This document shows, piece by piece, positions 45,219-53,990 of a DNA stretch of 64,000 bases (positions are counted from its first letter, which is position 1; each line of letters opens with the position of its first letter). Origin of the DNA: Mesorhizobium sp. 1M-11. GTDB taxonomy: Bacteria; Pseudomonadota; Alphaproteobacteria; Rhizobiales; Rhizobiaceae. The notes under the pieces are model-generated. The model was not told the origin of the DNA. It made no database searches and saw nothing but the letters and a program-made list of their open reading frames with translations. The translations under genes were made by a program, and so were the position numbers. The stretch lies in contig NZ_LJSD01000076.1 in the NCBI RefSeq assembly GCF_001303895.1, positions 47,968 to 111,967 of the forward strand. The letters run 5' to 3'.

Positions 45219-46238
45219 ATGTCGACGGTGGCGCAAACCGATAAGGAAACAAGCTCCTCAGCGCTGGGCAAGCGGGTGCGCGTTCGCGATTTCATGGCCA
45301 GGGACGGGGTCGTGCTCGACAGTCCCGATGATCGCCTTGCCGCCGAAGATACGCTGATCGAGGGCAGGCTGCTGCACCAGGAGTTGAGAAGTGGCCTTTT
45401 TCTTCATGGCGGTGACGTCGTGGAAGAGCGTATGTTCACTGTAACTTCCCATCTCAAGGAAGGCTTGTCCTGCATCATCTTCCTCGATGGACAGGTCGAT
45501 CTCGACATTGGTGACCGGCATTTCGAGTTCAAGGGAGACCCGAAAAGCGCCATGCGGGGTAGCGCCATCATGAGCGTCAACTCTGAAAGCTTCCGGCGCG
45601 TCTCTCGCGGCCGCCAGCATGTGCGCCATCTTGTTGTTTCGGCTACTCCTGAATGGTTCGACCGCGACGGACTGGAAGAGATGCAGGACACCCGGCTGGC
45701 GGACCGGTTCCTGAAGGATCATCTGGCGCATCAGGCCTGGACATTGACGCCGCGTGTCATCGACCTCGTTCAGCAGGTCATGGCGCCTTCGGGTCTCTCG
45801 CCCGCGCTGCATAAGTTGTATCTGGAGGGGCGTGCGATCGAGATCGTCCTCGAGACGCTCGCTGCTGTTACACAGTCGGGACGCAAGCTCTCATCCGGCG
45901 ACGGTATGGCTCGCCAGGATATTGTTCGGCTGCAGCGTGCAAAGGAGCTTATCGACAGCCGTCCGGGCGGTTCACTGAGTGTGGAGGTGATCGCCCGTGC
46001 CGCCGGCATCAGTGCCAGTGGCCTGCAGCGGCTCTTCCGCCAGGCGGAGGGCGCCAGCGTGTTCGAATACATCCGCGACCGCCGCCTGGAACGTGCCTTC
46101 CTCGCCTTGCAAGCCGGCGAGGTGACCGTACAAGGGGCAAGCGACATTGCCGGCTACACAAGTCCCGCCAATTTCGCGACGGCATTCAGGCGCCGTTTCG
46201 GTGTGACGCCTCGTGGGATTGTGCCATCGCGGCAATAA
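45219..46238 (+). CDS. AraC family transcriptional regulator of the siderophore locus
   Basis: 339 aa from the ATG at 45219 behind GGAAAG. The N-terminal region (about 40-190) is a ligand domain like those of PchR-type regulators: LRSGLFLHGGDVVEERMFT, FDGQVDLDIGDRHF. The C-terminal HTH pair is SVEVIARAAGISASGLQRLFRQAEG and QGASDIAGYTSPANFATAFRRRFGVTP. PchR-type proteins sense ferric siderophore and activate the divergent receptor gene, which fits this position. Confidence 0.9.
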   Translation: MSTVAQTDKETSSSALGKRVRVRDFMARDGVVLDSPDDRLAAEDTLIEGRLLHQELRSGLFLHGGDVVEERMFTVTSHLKEGLSCIIFLDGQVDLDIGDRHFEFKGDPKSAMRGSAIMSVNSESFRRVSRGRQHVRHLVVSATPEWFDRDGLEEMQDTRLADRFLKDHLAHQAWTLTPRVIDLVQQVMAPSGLSPALHKLYLEGRAIEIVLETLAAVTQSGRKLSSGDGMARQDIVRLQRAKELIDSRPGGSLSVEVIARAAGISASGLQRLFRQAEGASVFEYIRDRRLERAFLALQAGEVTVQGASDIAGYTSPANFATAFRRRFGVTPRGIVPSRQ

Positions 46239-46341
46239 TCGTCTCTGACAGTTTTGGGATGCGATGGGACTTGATCTGATTCGTCAGCATGCGCATCATG
46301 CGCCAACTTCAGATTAAGTAATTGAATTAAAGAAGCTGGCC

Positions 46342-47511
46342 GTGACTCTCAAAGGCGATCAAAGCACGACACGGGCATTGAACCGGCGGCTGATTCTCAA
46401 CTGCCTGCGCCGTGAGGGTGGGCTTAGCCGCGTCGAAATCTCCGCCATGACTGGGCTCAGCCCCGCAGCGGTGACCGGAGTCACCGCAGAACTCATCAAC
46501 GAAGGTATGCTCGTTGAGGGGAAGGGGATGCAAAGCACCGGCGGACGCAAGCCGATCCCCCTCAATATCGACTATCGGCAACATTGGTCGGCTGGCTTCA
46601 AGCTTACGCCCGATGGGGTAGAAGGTACACTCACGGATCTATCCACTCAGCCGATCGGGACATGCAAGGTGCCGTTGTCCAGCTACGATCCCGCAACCGT
46701 TGCTGCTGCGGTGGAGAACGGCGTGGCAACGCTGCTGCAAATGCAGAACAGCAATTGGAACAAGCTTGTCGGCATTGGTGTCGCGATGCCGGGGCTGATC
46801 GATGTGAACCGGGGGCTTTGCCTTGAATTTCATGACTTTGGCTGGGACCATGTGCCGATTGCTGAACTGATAGCGGCACGCATCAGCGTTCCGGTGTGGG
46901 TGGACAACGACGTCAACGCTTTTGCGATTGCCCAGCAGCTGTTCGGGTACGGTCGCACGCGCGGGTCAGCTCTGGTGCTTGTCATAAGTGCTGGTGTCGG
47001 GGCTGCGCTGATCTTCAATGGTCAGATTCATCGCGGCGCCCGCTTTGCGGCGGGTGAGATCGGCTTCCTGCGTCACGACAAGGGTAATTGGGTGACGAGC
47101 GATCGGCTGAGCTGGAATCAGCGCCTTTCGGAGCCTGGGATCATAAGGGGATGGCAAGAGCTGCGAGGCAAAGGGCCGGGCAACGATTTGCAGGAAGCGG
47201 CCGCCAATGGCGACCCACTGGCGGTAGTCTATCTCGGCAAGGTCGGACGCGAAATCGGCGAGCGGCTGGTGAGTATGATCGACCTTGTCGATCCAGAAGT
47301 CGTCATCGTGGGTGGTGAAGCGGTCCGCTTCGGCAAGGCACTGATCGATCCTCTCGCCAGGGCGGTAAAGGAGAATTCCTTCGGAACGCCGCCGCCACTG
47401 GAAGTGGATTGGGACAATGATGTCTGGTTGCGTGGAGCGTCCGCGCTTGCCATCCAGAAGTTCTTCGATTTTGAAAGCGCTGCTGGGTATCAGCGAAAAC
47501 TGGTCGGTTGA
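46342..47511 (+). CDS. ROK family transcriptional regulator
   Basis: 389 aa from a GTG at 46342. Residues about 1-75 form a MarR/NagC-like winged HTH (NRRLILNCLRREGGLSRVEISAMTG and AELINEGMLVEGKG). The ROK domain follows, with GIGVAMPGLIDVNRG, PVWVDNDVNAFAIAQ and ISAGVGAALIFNGQIHRGARFAAGEIG; the zinc-type cysteine cluster of sugar-kinase ROK proteins is not evident. Such proteins usually repress sugar catabolism; the sugar and targets are unknown. No sugar transporter genes adjoin it. Confidence 0.9.
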   Translation: MTLKGDQSTTRALNRRLILNCLRREGGLSRVEISAMTGLSPAAVTGVTAELINEGMLVEGKGMQSTGGRKPIPLNIDYRQHWSAGFKLTPDGVEGTLTDLSTQPIGTCKVPLSSYDPATVAAAVENGVATLLQMQNSNWNKLVGIGVAMPGLIDVNRGLCLEFHDFGWDHVPIAELIAARISVPVWVDNDVNAFAIAQQLFGYGRTRGSALVLVISAGVGAALIFNGQIHRGARFAAGEIGFLRHDKGNWVTSDRLSWNQRLSEPGIIRGWQELRGKGPGNDLQEAAANGDPLAVVYLGKVGREIGERLVSMIDLVDPEVVIVGGEAVRFGKALIDPLARAVKENSFGTPPPLEVDWDNDVWLRGASALAIQKFFDFESAAGYQRKLVG

Positions 47512-47542
47512 TTGCCCGAGTTGCTGACAAACCCACGCGGCT

Positions 47543-48091
47543 TCATTCCGACCGCAACTCGTCGGCTGAGCGGATGACGAAGCGCCCCATATGCTGAAGC
47601 GCCGTTCGCAGTTGAGACGAAAGCTCCGGATCTTGGGCAATTCCAGCCGCATCGAGACCACGCCCCAGCAAGGGCATGGTGATCGACGCCTCTTCGATCA
47701 GGCGTGCCGACATCGTCTCCAGCGTTAGCCGCAAGGCCGCGTCAGCATGCGTCGACCTCTGCGAGGCGTTGATGACGGCAACGGGCTTGTCCGGAAATTC
47801 GAAGCAGCTGACCAGCCAGTCGAGCGCATTCTTCATGACGCCGGCAACGCCGCGCGCATATTCGGGGCTGCATATAAGCAGACCGTCGGCGCTGCCCACC
47901 GCTTCACGCAGCTTCAGCACTGGCGGAGGAGGCGTTTCCGTATCCAGGTCCGGATTGAAATACGGCAGCGCCTCCAGTCCGTCGAAGAGAATGATCTCCG
48001 TCATTTGCGGCGCGAGCAGTTTCGCTGCCTGGAGGACGGCAAGGTTGGAAGAGTTTGCGCGCAGGCTGCCGCAGATTGCCAGAATTTTCAT
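47543..48091 (-). CDS. NADPH-dependent FMN reductase (ChrR/YieF/ArsH-like)
   Basis: 182 aa from the ATG at 48091, with CGAGGAGACG upstream. Flavodoxin-like fold: ILAICGSLRANSSNLAVLQAA at the N-terminus is the phosphate loop of FMN, and LLICSPEYARGVAGVMKNALDWL is the family's central motif. Members reduce quinones, chromate or flavin. It is 60 bases downstream of the DUF2938 gene on the same strand and likely in the same ArsR-regulated unit. Confidence 0.9.
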   Translation of the reverse strand: MKILAICGSLRANSSNLAVLQAAKLLAPQMTEIILFDGLEALPYFNPDLDTETPPPPVLKLREAVGSADGLLICSPEYARGVAGVMKNALDWLVSCFEFPDKPVAVINASQRSTHADAALRLTLETMSARLIEEASITMPLLGRGLDAAGIAQDPELSSQLRTALQHMGRFVIRSADELRSE

Positions 48092-48151
48092 CGTCTCCTC
48101 GCCCGGACGTGGCATCCGCCCAGCGGATCGCTGGCGGGGAATCGACGCAGC

Positions 48152-48652
48152 TTAGGCCGAAACCGAAGCCAGCAGCAGAGCGGAAAGGTAGAGCCCGACC
48201 CCAAAAGAGAAATGCGCCATCAGGCTGCGCAGGCGTGCGACAGCCGGCTTGGGTGTGCGCGAGGCTGCGATGCCGAAGCCGAAAGCCGGTTGCATCACGA
48301 AGAACGGGGCGACGATCGTAGCAAGGCCGACCGCCAATGCCGGCAAGGGTGTCGGGTCTTGAACCCAGCCGGTTCCCGAAAGCGCCATAAGCAGAGCGGC
48401 GAAGACAATGCCGATGGCATAGTGCGAGCCCCATCCCATGACGGCTTCACCTGGAACAGTGGCAGCCTGTCCGATGTTCGCATGCACAAAGCGCCCCTGC
48501 CGGAAATATCCGATCCAACGCCCGACCCAGGCATAGTCAAGGGAAGGAATGCCGAAGACACGCTTCAGGAACAGTGCCCACAAATCCATCACAGCTGTCG
48601 CGCCGACGCCGATCGCGATGGCCCGCAGGGCAAAGTCGAAACCGCTGTTCAT
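48152..48652 (-). CDS. DUF2938 family membrane protein
   Basis: 166 aa from the ATG at 48652. Four hydrophobic segments are visible: IAIGVGATAVMDLWALFL, HYAIGIVFAALLMALSG, LPALAVGLATIVAPFFVM and FGVGLYLSALLLASVSA. The YAWVGRWIGYFRQGRFVHANIG loop is typical for DUF2938, a family often next to ArsR regulators or thiol/sulfur genes. Function is unknown. It is divergent from the ArsR-rhodanese gene with a perfect dyad in between. Confidence 0.85.
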   Translation of the reverse strand: MNSGFDFALRAIAIGVGATAVMDLWALFLKRVFGIPSLDYAWVGRWIGYFRQGRFVHANIGQAATVPGEAVMGWGSHYAIGIVFAALLMALSGTGWVQDPTPLPALAVGLATIVAPFFVMQPAFGFGIAASRTPKPAVARLRSLMAHFSFGVGLYLSALLLASVSA

Positions 48653-48699
48653 TGTCCGCTCCCGGTAATCGTGCTGTCGGCTGCATAAAGCAATATGAA

Positions 48700-48729
48700 C
48701 AATCATTCAATGGATTGATTGAATGATTG
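48700..48729. promoter_or_regulatory. Perfect 11-bp inverted repeat, likely ArsR-family operator
   Basis: CAATCATTCAA (48700-48710) and TTGAATGATTG (48719-48729) are exact reverse complements with an 8-base spacer. The dyad lies 47 bases before the DUF2938 start and 20 bases before the ArsR-rhodanese start. AT-rich dyads of this type are bound by ArsR/SmtB proteins. Confidence 0.75.
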
Positions 48730-48749
48730 AGTGATGCTAGAGATCAGTC

Positions 48750-49430
48750 ATGACGGACACTGACACCCATCATCCCATCTTCGACCTGTCGGCCGATATC
48801 GCCCGCACGCTCGGGCATGCTCATCGTCTCGTTCTGCTCAATCATATCGCCGAGGGTGAGAAGGCGGTGGAGCGGCTGACGGAACTGACCGGGCTTGGTG
48901 TCGCCAACACCTCCCAGCATTTGCAGCACTTGAAACGCGCCGGACTTGTGCAGACCAGGCGGGACGGCAAGCGGATGCTCTACCGCCTGGCAAGCGGACC
49001 GATCGAGATGGTGCTGGCCGCCTTGCGTAGCGTCGCGGAACACAACAACGCACAGCTGCGTGACTTGATTGAGGGCGGTACAGCCAGTTCGTCCGATCGG
49101 CTGGAGAAAATTTCGCGCGAAGAACTCCTGCGCCGCATGCGCGAAGATTCCATTGTACTGCTCGATGTGCGGCCGGTGGATGAGTTCGCAGCGGGTCGCC
49201 TGCCAGGTGCGATCAACATTCCGGTAGAGGAACTCGAACCGCGACTTGCCGAGCTACCGCGTGACAAGCTTGTCGTCGCCTATTGTGGAGGTGCCCGCTG
49301 CGTGCTGTCGGCCGACGCACTGGCGATCCTGCACGCCCATGGTTGGGTTGCACGCCGTTTGGAGCATGGTTTTCCTGATTGGCTAGATGCCGGATTGGGC
49401 GTTGAAGATGGGCACCACAGCTGTGCCTGA
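48750..49430 (+). CDS. ArsR family regulator fused to a rhodanese domain
   Basis: 226 aa. Residues about 10-100 are an ArsR/SmtB winged HTH (LGHAHRLVLLNHIAEGEKAVERL, NTSQHLQHLKRAGLVQTRRDG). Residues about 120-215 form a rhodanese domain with LLDVRPVDEFAAGRLPGAINIP and the catalytic loop AYCGGARC (Cys179, second Cys184). No ArsR metal-binding cysteines are seen in the HTH part, so sulfane sulfur or reactive sulfur is a more likely signal than metal. It should control itself and the divergent DUF2938-FMN reductase genes through the dyad at 48700. Confidence 0.9.
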   Translation: MTDTDTHHPIFDLSADIARTLGHAHRLVLLNHIAEGEKAVERLTELTGLGVANTSQHLQHLKRAGLVQTRRDGKRMLYRLASGPIEMVLAALRSVAEHNNAQLRDLIEGGTASSSDRLEKISREELLRRMREDSIVLLDVRPVDEFAAGRLPGAINIPVEELEPRLAELPRDKLVVAYCGGARCVLSADALAILHAHGWVARRLEHGFPDWLDAGLGVEDGHHSCA

Positions 49431-49662
49431 CGATCGGCCTGCCTGAGCGATCGAAACGTCTTTTCCAGGAAGTGGACTGCAGGTTCGCGAACGGACCTGC
49501 GGATTTTTGGCATGGTTATGGCTGGGCTTTCGGAGCCGCTTGTCTGTCATCCTTGCGCTTGTGGCGGTCCGATCCGGCAGGCAGAGCGCATGTGCTGCCA
49601 TGGCGGCACAGACGGCTCGCGGTTGATTGGCTGACACCCGGCAATCAAACCCGCAACACGGG

Positions 49663-49890
49663 CTATTGGCTCGGCTTCGGGCTGATGGGATGATCGCTTC
49701 GCGCGCTTTCCTTGGGAACGTGGGTATAGTCCGGCGTATTCGCGCCGTAGAGGTCGTTTTCGGCCATCTCGCGCCATTGGGCATCGGCGTCTTCCGGCGT
49801 CGATGCTTTTCGTCGTTGCCTCCTGTAACGCGTTTTGAGATGTCGTACCCAACGGGTCATCTGTCCGAACCGGCTGGCTGTATGTGACAT
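49663..49890 (-). CDS. Small basic protein of unknown function (75 aa)
   Basis: 75 aa from the ATG at 49890 with a strong AAGGAG eight bases upstream. The N-terminal half is basic (WVRHLKTRYRRQRRKAS), the C-terminal half ends AENDLYGANTPDYTHVPKES. I recognise no domain. Strong ribosome site and coding style make it a likely gene. It lies 52 bases from the trehalose-6-phosphate synthase gene end, on the same strand. Confidence 0.65.
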   Translation of the reverse strand: MSHTASRFGQMTRWVRHLKTRYRRQRRKASTPEDADAQWREMAENDLYGANTPDYTHVPKESARSDHPISPKPSQ

Positions 49891-49942
49891 TGGATCGCTC
49901 CTTTGATGTGCAGCATCGCTCCTGATGGGTCACGCGGGAAGG

Positions 49943-51712
49943 TCATGTCATTGCCCGCCATCGCTCCTGCAGGCTGACGACATTGCTGGTTTCGACGGGT
50001 TCGGCGATTCCGCCGAGTTCGACCTCGGCGCGCTTGCGCAGCCGTGCAGCGTCCAGGAGCATGCTGCCAGCCCAGCGGTAGACATTGTTGTCGCGCACGA
50101 TCTCGCGCATGCGTTGCATCCGATATTGCTGTTCGTCGGAATCCATCGTCAGCGCATAGAGCAGCGTTTCTCCCATGGTCGCGGCATCGAACGGGTTGAC
50201 GATCAGCGCCTCAAGCAATTCCTTGGACGCGCCAGCGAACATGGAGAGTATCAACACGCCCTGTTCATCGTCGCGTGCCGCGACGAACTCCTTGGCGACA
50301 AGGTTCATGCCATCGTGGAGACTGGTGACCATGCAGACATCGGCCGCGCGATAGATCTCATAGACCTGCCGCTGTGTATGATGTTCCGCCACGAACAACA
50401 CGGGGGTGTAGCCGTCGTGACCGTAGCGCTGATTGATCTCTTCGGCGCAACGCGCGCATTCGCGATGCAGCCTTTCATAATCCGGCAACGTGCCGCGGCT
50501 TGGCGCCGCGATCTGCAGGAAGGTCACCTTGCCGATCCACTCAGGATGCCGGCTGAAGAGCTCGCCCAATGCACGGAAGCGATCGATGATCCCCTTGGTG
50601 TAGTCGAGCCTCTCCACGCCCACGCACAGCTTCACCCCGTCGGCGATGCCAAGCTGGCTACGGATGCGGTCGCGGCACTGCGCGACCGCCGGGACCTTGC
50701 CCAATTGCGCCGGTGGCCATTCGATCGAAATCGGATAGGCGTGAACCAGGCTGGTTTGTCCCTGGTAGGAAATTGCGGCGTCCTCACGTTCGATACGGGT
50801 TTCCAGGAATCGGTCGACGCTCTCTATGAAATTGTTGCAGTGGAATTGGGTGTGGAAGCCGATGATGGAGCTGCCGAGCAACCCGTCCAGAATGCGTTCA
50901 CGCCACGGACAGATGCTGAAGACCTCGGAGTTCGGCCACGGAATGTGCCAGAAGGTGATGATGATCGCCTCCGGCAGTTGTTCTCGCAGCATGCGGGGCA
51001 GGAGCGCGAAATGGTAATCCTGGACAAGCACGATCGGCCGTTCGTTGCGGGCTTCGGCAACGACGGCATCGGCGAACTTCCGGTTGACGCTCTCGTAGGT
51101 CTCCCAGTCCGCCGTCCGGAAGTTCGGACGTGTGAAGGCGATGTGACAGAGCGGCCAGAGCCCCTCATTGGCGAAGCCCAGATAATAGCCCGCATGTTCT
51201 TCTTCGCTCAGCCAGACGCGCCGAAGCATGTAGGTTGGGTCATCGGGTGGTACCGCCACGCGATCGTGTTCGTCCACGGTGAGGTGGTCCGCCGAGCCGC
51301 CGCCATAGGCGATCCAGGTGCCCGTGCAGGCGCGCGTGATCGGTTCGAGCGCCGAGACCAGCCCGCTCGCCGGGACAACTAGCTCGACCTCATCGTCCTT
51401 GATGTTATGGATGTAGGGCTCGCGGTTGGAAACGACGATCACCTGTGCGTCGGGCAACTCGGTATCGAGAATTTTGCGCAGCGTGTCCGGTGACCATTTG
51501 ACCAGGGCCGCGTCGGCCGAATGGCCGTTTTTTTCGAACTCCCGCAGCAGCGTCCGCATCGCGTCGGGGTTTGTTTCAGGAACAGCAGGGGCCTGTCTGG
51601 ACTTCCAGGGACGTATCAAGGCCGCCGCAAGGGCCACTCCCGCCAGACAAAAGGTCGCTAGAACCGCAAGCCACAGGGCTGGAAGCGAATGAACAAAATC
51701 GCTTGGTGTCAT
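49943..51712 (-). CDS. otsA: Trehalose-6-phosphate synthase (GT20), with N-terminal membrane anchor
   Basis: 589 aa from the ATG at 51712. An N-terminal hydrophobic segment (residues about 10-34) is unusual for OtsA and should tether it to the membrane. The GT20 domain has VIVVSNREPYIHNIKDD, VQDYHFALLPRMLREQLPEAI, ITFWHIPWPNSEVF, CVGVERLDYTKGIIDRF and HDGMNLVAKEFVAAR. It joins UDP-glucose and glucose-6-phosphate to trehalose-6-phosphate. It is the last of three genes with a debranching-type glucosidase and a GT4 enzyme; the upstream HAD phosphatase may remove the phosphate. Confidence 0.9.
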   Translation of the reverse strand: MTPSDFVHSLPALWLAVLATFCLAGVALAAALIRPWKSRQAPAVPETNPDAMRTLLREFEKNGHSADAALVKWSPDTLRKILDTELPDAQVIVVSNREPYIHNIKDDEVELVVPASGLVSALEPITRACTGTWIAYGGGSADHLTVDEHDRVAVPPDDPTYMLRRVWLSEEEHAGYYLGFANEGLWPLCHIAFTRPNFRTADWETYESVNRKFADAVVAEARNERPIVLVQDYHFALLPRMLREQLPEAIIITFWHIPWPNSEVFSICPWRERILDGLLGSSIIGFHTQFHCNNFIESVDRFLETRIEREDAAISYQGQTSLVHAYPISIEWPPAQLGKVPAVAQCRDRIRSQLGIADGVKLCVGVERLDYTKGIIDRFRALGELFSRHPEWIGKVTFLQIAAPSRGTLPDYERLHRECARCAEEINQRYGHDGYTPVLFVAEHHTQRQVYEIYRAADVCMVTSLHDGMNLVAKEFVAARDDEQGVLILSMFAGASKELLEALIVNPFDAATMGETLLYALTMDSDEQQYRMQRMREIVRDNNVYRWAGSMLLDAARLRKRAEVELGGIAEPVETSNVVSLQERWRAMT

Positions 51713-51824
51713 CAATGGTTCAGCTTCCGACCCGTCAGTCGGTTGCACCTCCAATGCTTCGAGAAAAAATTGCCTGCTTGGCAGGTACGGTGCCAACGCG
51801 GCTCCGGCACGTTGGTTCCGATTT

Positions 51825-53990
51825 TCAACTGCGCACGATCAAGGGTACGAGCCCTTCATGCTGATCGGCGAGGAATGCGCCAATGCGGTCGCCGACGCGT
51901 TGAAAGGTCAAATCCACCGCGACGGTTCCAACCTGGATATGACGAACCATCAGGTTGTCGATGCCGATCGGCAGGCGAGGGCTGGTCACTTCGATTGAAC
52001 CCGTCCATCCATCCACACGCAGGCCGAGACAGGCCTGCATCAGCATGAAAGCCGCGCCCGCCGACCACGCCTGCGGCAGGCAGGCAACCGGATAGGCGAT
52101 CGGGGCCTCGCCAGGCGCGCGCGTAAAGCCGCAGAAAAGCTCGGGCAATCGCATGTTGAAATGCACCGCTGCCTCGAATGTGCCGCTGGTGAGCCGCACC
52201 ACGTCGTCGCGGACACCGTAGCGGGCAAGCCCCGCGGTGCAGATCGCGGTATCATGCGGCCAGATCGATCCGTTATGATAGGACATCGGATTGAAGAACA
52301 CCGCATCGTCGGCCAGCGTTCGCAGACCCCAACCGGAATGGAAGGAAGCCGACAGCAACTGGTCGGCCACCTTTGCAGCTCGTTCCGCACTCGGGAGCCC
52401 GACATAGAGCAGGTGTCCGGCGTTGGATGTGCGCACCCGGCACGGCTCACCATCGCCATCCAGGGCAAGGGCATAGTAGTCGAGATCGTCCATCCAGAAC
52501 CGCTCCTCCACCCGTTCGCGGAGGGCTTGCGCGAGATGGTTCCATTCCGCCGCCTGTTCCTGTTCATCGCGACGCTCGGCAAGCCCTGCCAATCCTTGCA
52601 GCGCCGCAAAGACGTATCCTTGTACCTCCACCAAGGCGATCGGACCTTTGGGAAGACGCCCGTCCGCATGGAAGACGGAATCGAAACTGTCCTTCCATCC
52701 CTGATTGGCGAGGCCGGAGGCGGCGGCCCGCTGATAGGTCACGAAACCCGAGGCCTTGGATGCTTCGACTATCCAGTCGGCGGCGGCGCGCAGTGAGGGC
52801 CAGAGCCGCTCTATGAAGTCCATGTCGCCGGTTCTGTCGGCATATGCGCAAGCGAGCAAAATATAGAGTGGTGTCGTGTCGACGCCGCCATAATAGCGAC
52901 CGAAGGGCAACTCGCTGAGTGCCACCATCTCACCCTTGCGGGTCTCGTGCATGATCTTTCCCGGCTGGGCATCGCTGAAAGGCGATGTCTCGGTTGCCTG
53001 ATGCTGGGCGAGAAAGGCCAGCACGCCACGGGCCAAGCCAGGATTGAGCCAAAGCATCTGCAACGCCGACACCACGCCGTCGCGGCCGAAGGCCGTCGAG
53101 AACCAGGGAATGCCGGCATAAGGATAGGGCCCGGTTTCGAGTTCCGTGGTCAGAAGCGCGACGTCGGCGCGCGCCCGGTTGGTCCAGTCGTTGAACACCC
53201 GGCCCGAACTGTGAACCGTCGCGCCATGGCGGCGTTTGGCGCGCATGGCGAAACGGGCGCGGGCCGCGGCCGCCCGAAACCGTTCACGGTCCGGCGCCGC
53301 AACATCCGTGCCGACTTCCACGTACAGTGTCTGCTTGCCGCGCTTCGCGATCGTCAGGAAGAAATCAGCCTGGTCCGGCATCAACTGGTCCGGCATCTGT
53401 GAGAACGAGATCGCCGAAACGCGCTCGACATCGTCGAGGCCCTGATAGCGCAGAACGATGGAATTCTGCCCGGCCTCAGCGAGATGCGCGGTGCCGCGCT
53501 TTTGCCGGATCGATCCCCGAACTTCGAACATGTCGCGAAAATCAGCGGCAAACCTGAGCGACAGCATGACAGCGGACTGTTCCTGGCCATAGTTGGAAAG
53601 CGTCAGTCGCTCGTAAAGCCTGTCTTCCCAGATCAGCCGTACCCGTTCGATATGGATCGCTCCCTGACGGATCTCCTTGCCGTCAATGGCTTTCATCGGC
53701 AGATTCGTCAGGTTAGTGGAAAAGAGCACGTTATCCTGGCTGAGCGAGGCTCCAAGCAGGGAGGTCGAGCGCCCGCCCACTGTCAGCCGAAACTCCGACA
53801 ACATGCGCATGTCGTCGCGGAAGAACCCGTCACCGATACCACGTATGTCACCATAGGCATCGGCAACGGCAAAACTGTCGCCATGCTTCAAGGCGTACAG
53901 GCGGTGCGGCTCTCTCGGCGCCGCCTCATCCAGTGAAGCCAGGGCGATGGCCGGATCGAGCTTGTGCTCGTCGAGCGGTACTGTGTTCAA
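51825..53990 (-). CDS. Glycogen debranching / amylo-alpha-1,6-glucosidase family protein
   Basis: 721 aa. The N-terminal domain of about 200 residues is the glycogen-debranching N-terminal type (DGFFRDDMRMLSEFRLTVGG, given as DGFFRDDMRMLSEF). The C-terminal (alpha/alpha)6 barrel shows PYAGIPWFSTAFGRDGVVSALQ, FGRYYGGVDTTPLYI, ALVEVQGYVFAALQGLA and NGSIWPHDTAIC, as in GH15/GH63-like amylo-1,6-glucosidases, which release glucose from branched alpha-glucans. It overlaps the GT4 gene by four bases and precedes otsA by about 110 bases. Confidence 0.88.
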   Translation of the reverse strand: MNTVPLDEHKLDPAIALASLDEAAPREPHRLYALKHGDSFAVADAYGDIRGIGDGFFRDDMRMLSEFRLTVGGRSTSLLGASLSQDNVLFSTNLTNLPMKAIDGKEIRQGAIHIERVRLIWEDRLYERLTLSNYGQEQSAVMLSLRFAADFRDMFEVRGSIRQKRGTAHLAEAGQNSIVLRYQGLDDVERVSAISFSQMPDQLMPDQADFFLTIAKRGKQTLYVEVGTDVAAPDRERFRAAAARARFAMRAKRRHGATVHSSGRVFNDWTNRARADVALLTTELETGPYPYAGIPWFSTAFGRDGVVSALQMLWLNPGLARGVLAFLAQHQATETSPFSDAQPGKIMHETRKGEMVALSELPFGRYYGGVDTTPLYILLACAYADRTGDMDFIERLWPSLRAAADWIVEASKASGFVTYQRAAASGLANQGWKDSFDSVFHADGRLPKGPIALVEVQGYVFAALQGLAGLAERRDEQEQAAEWNHLAQALRERVEERFWMDDLDYYALALDGDGEPCRVRTSNAGHLLYVGLPSAERAAKVADQLLSASFHSGWGLRTLADDAVFFNPMSYHNGSIWPHDTAICTAGLARYGVRDDVVRLTSGTFEAAVHFNMRLPELFCGFTRAPGEAPIAYPVACLPQAWSAGAAFMLMQACLGLRVDGWTGSIEVTSPRLPIGIDNLMVRHIQVGTVAVDLTFQRVGDRIGAFLADQHEGLVPLIVRS

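Noticed and set aside
49431..49662. Possible gene in the interval after the ArsR-rhodanese gene
   Set aside because: Open frames here lack ribosome sites and have implausible composition; nothing convincing is seen.
49925..51382. 485-codon plus-strand frame
   Set aside because: Antisense to otsA.
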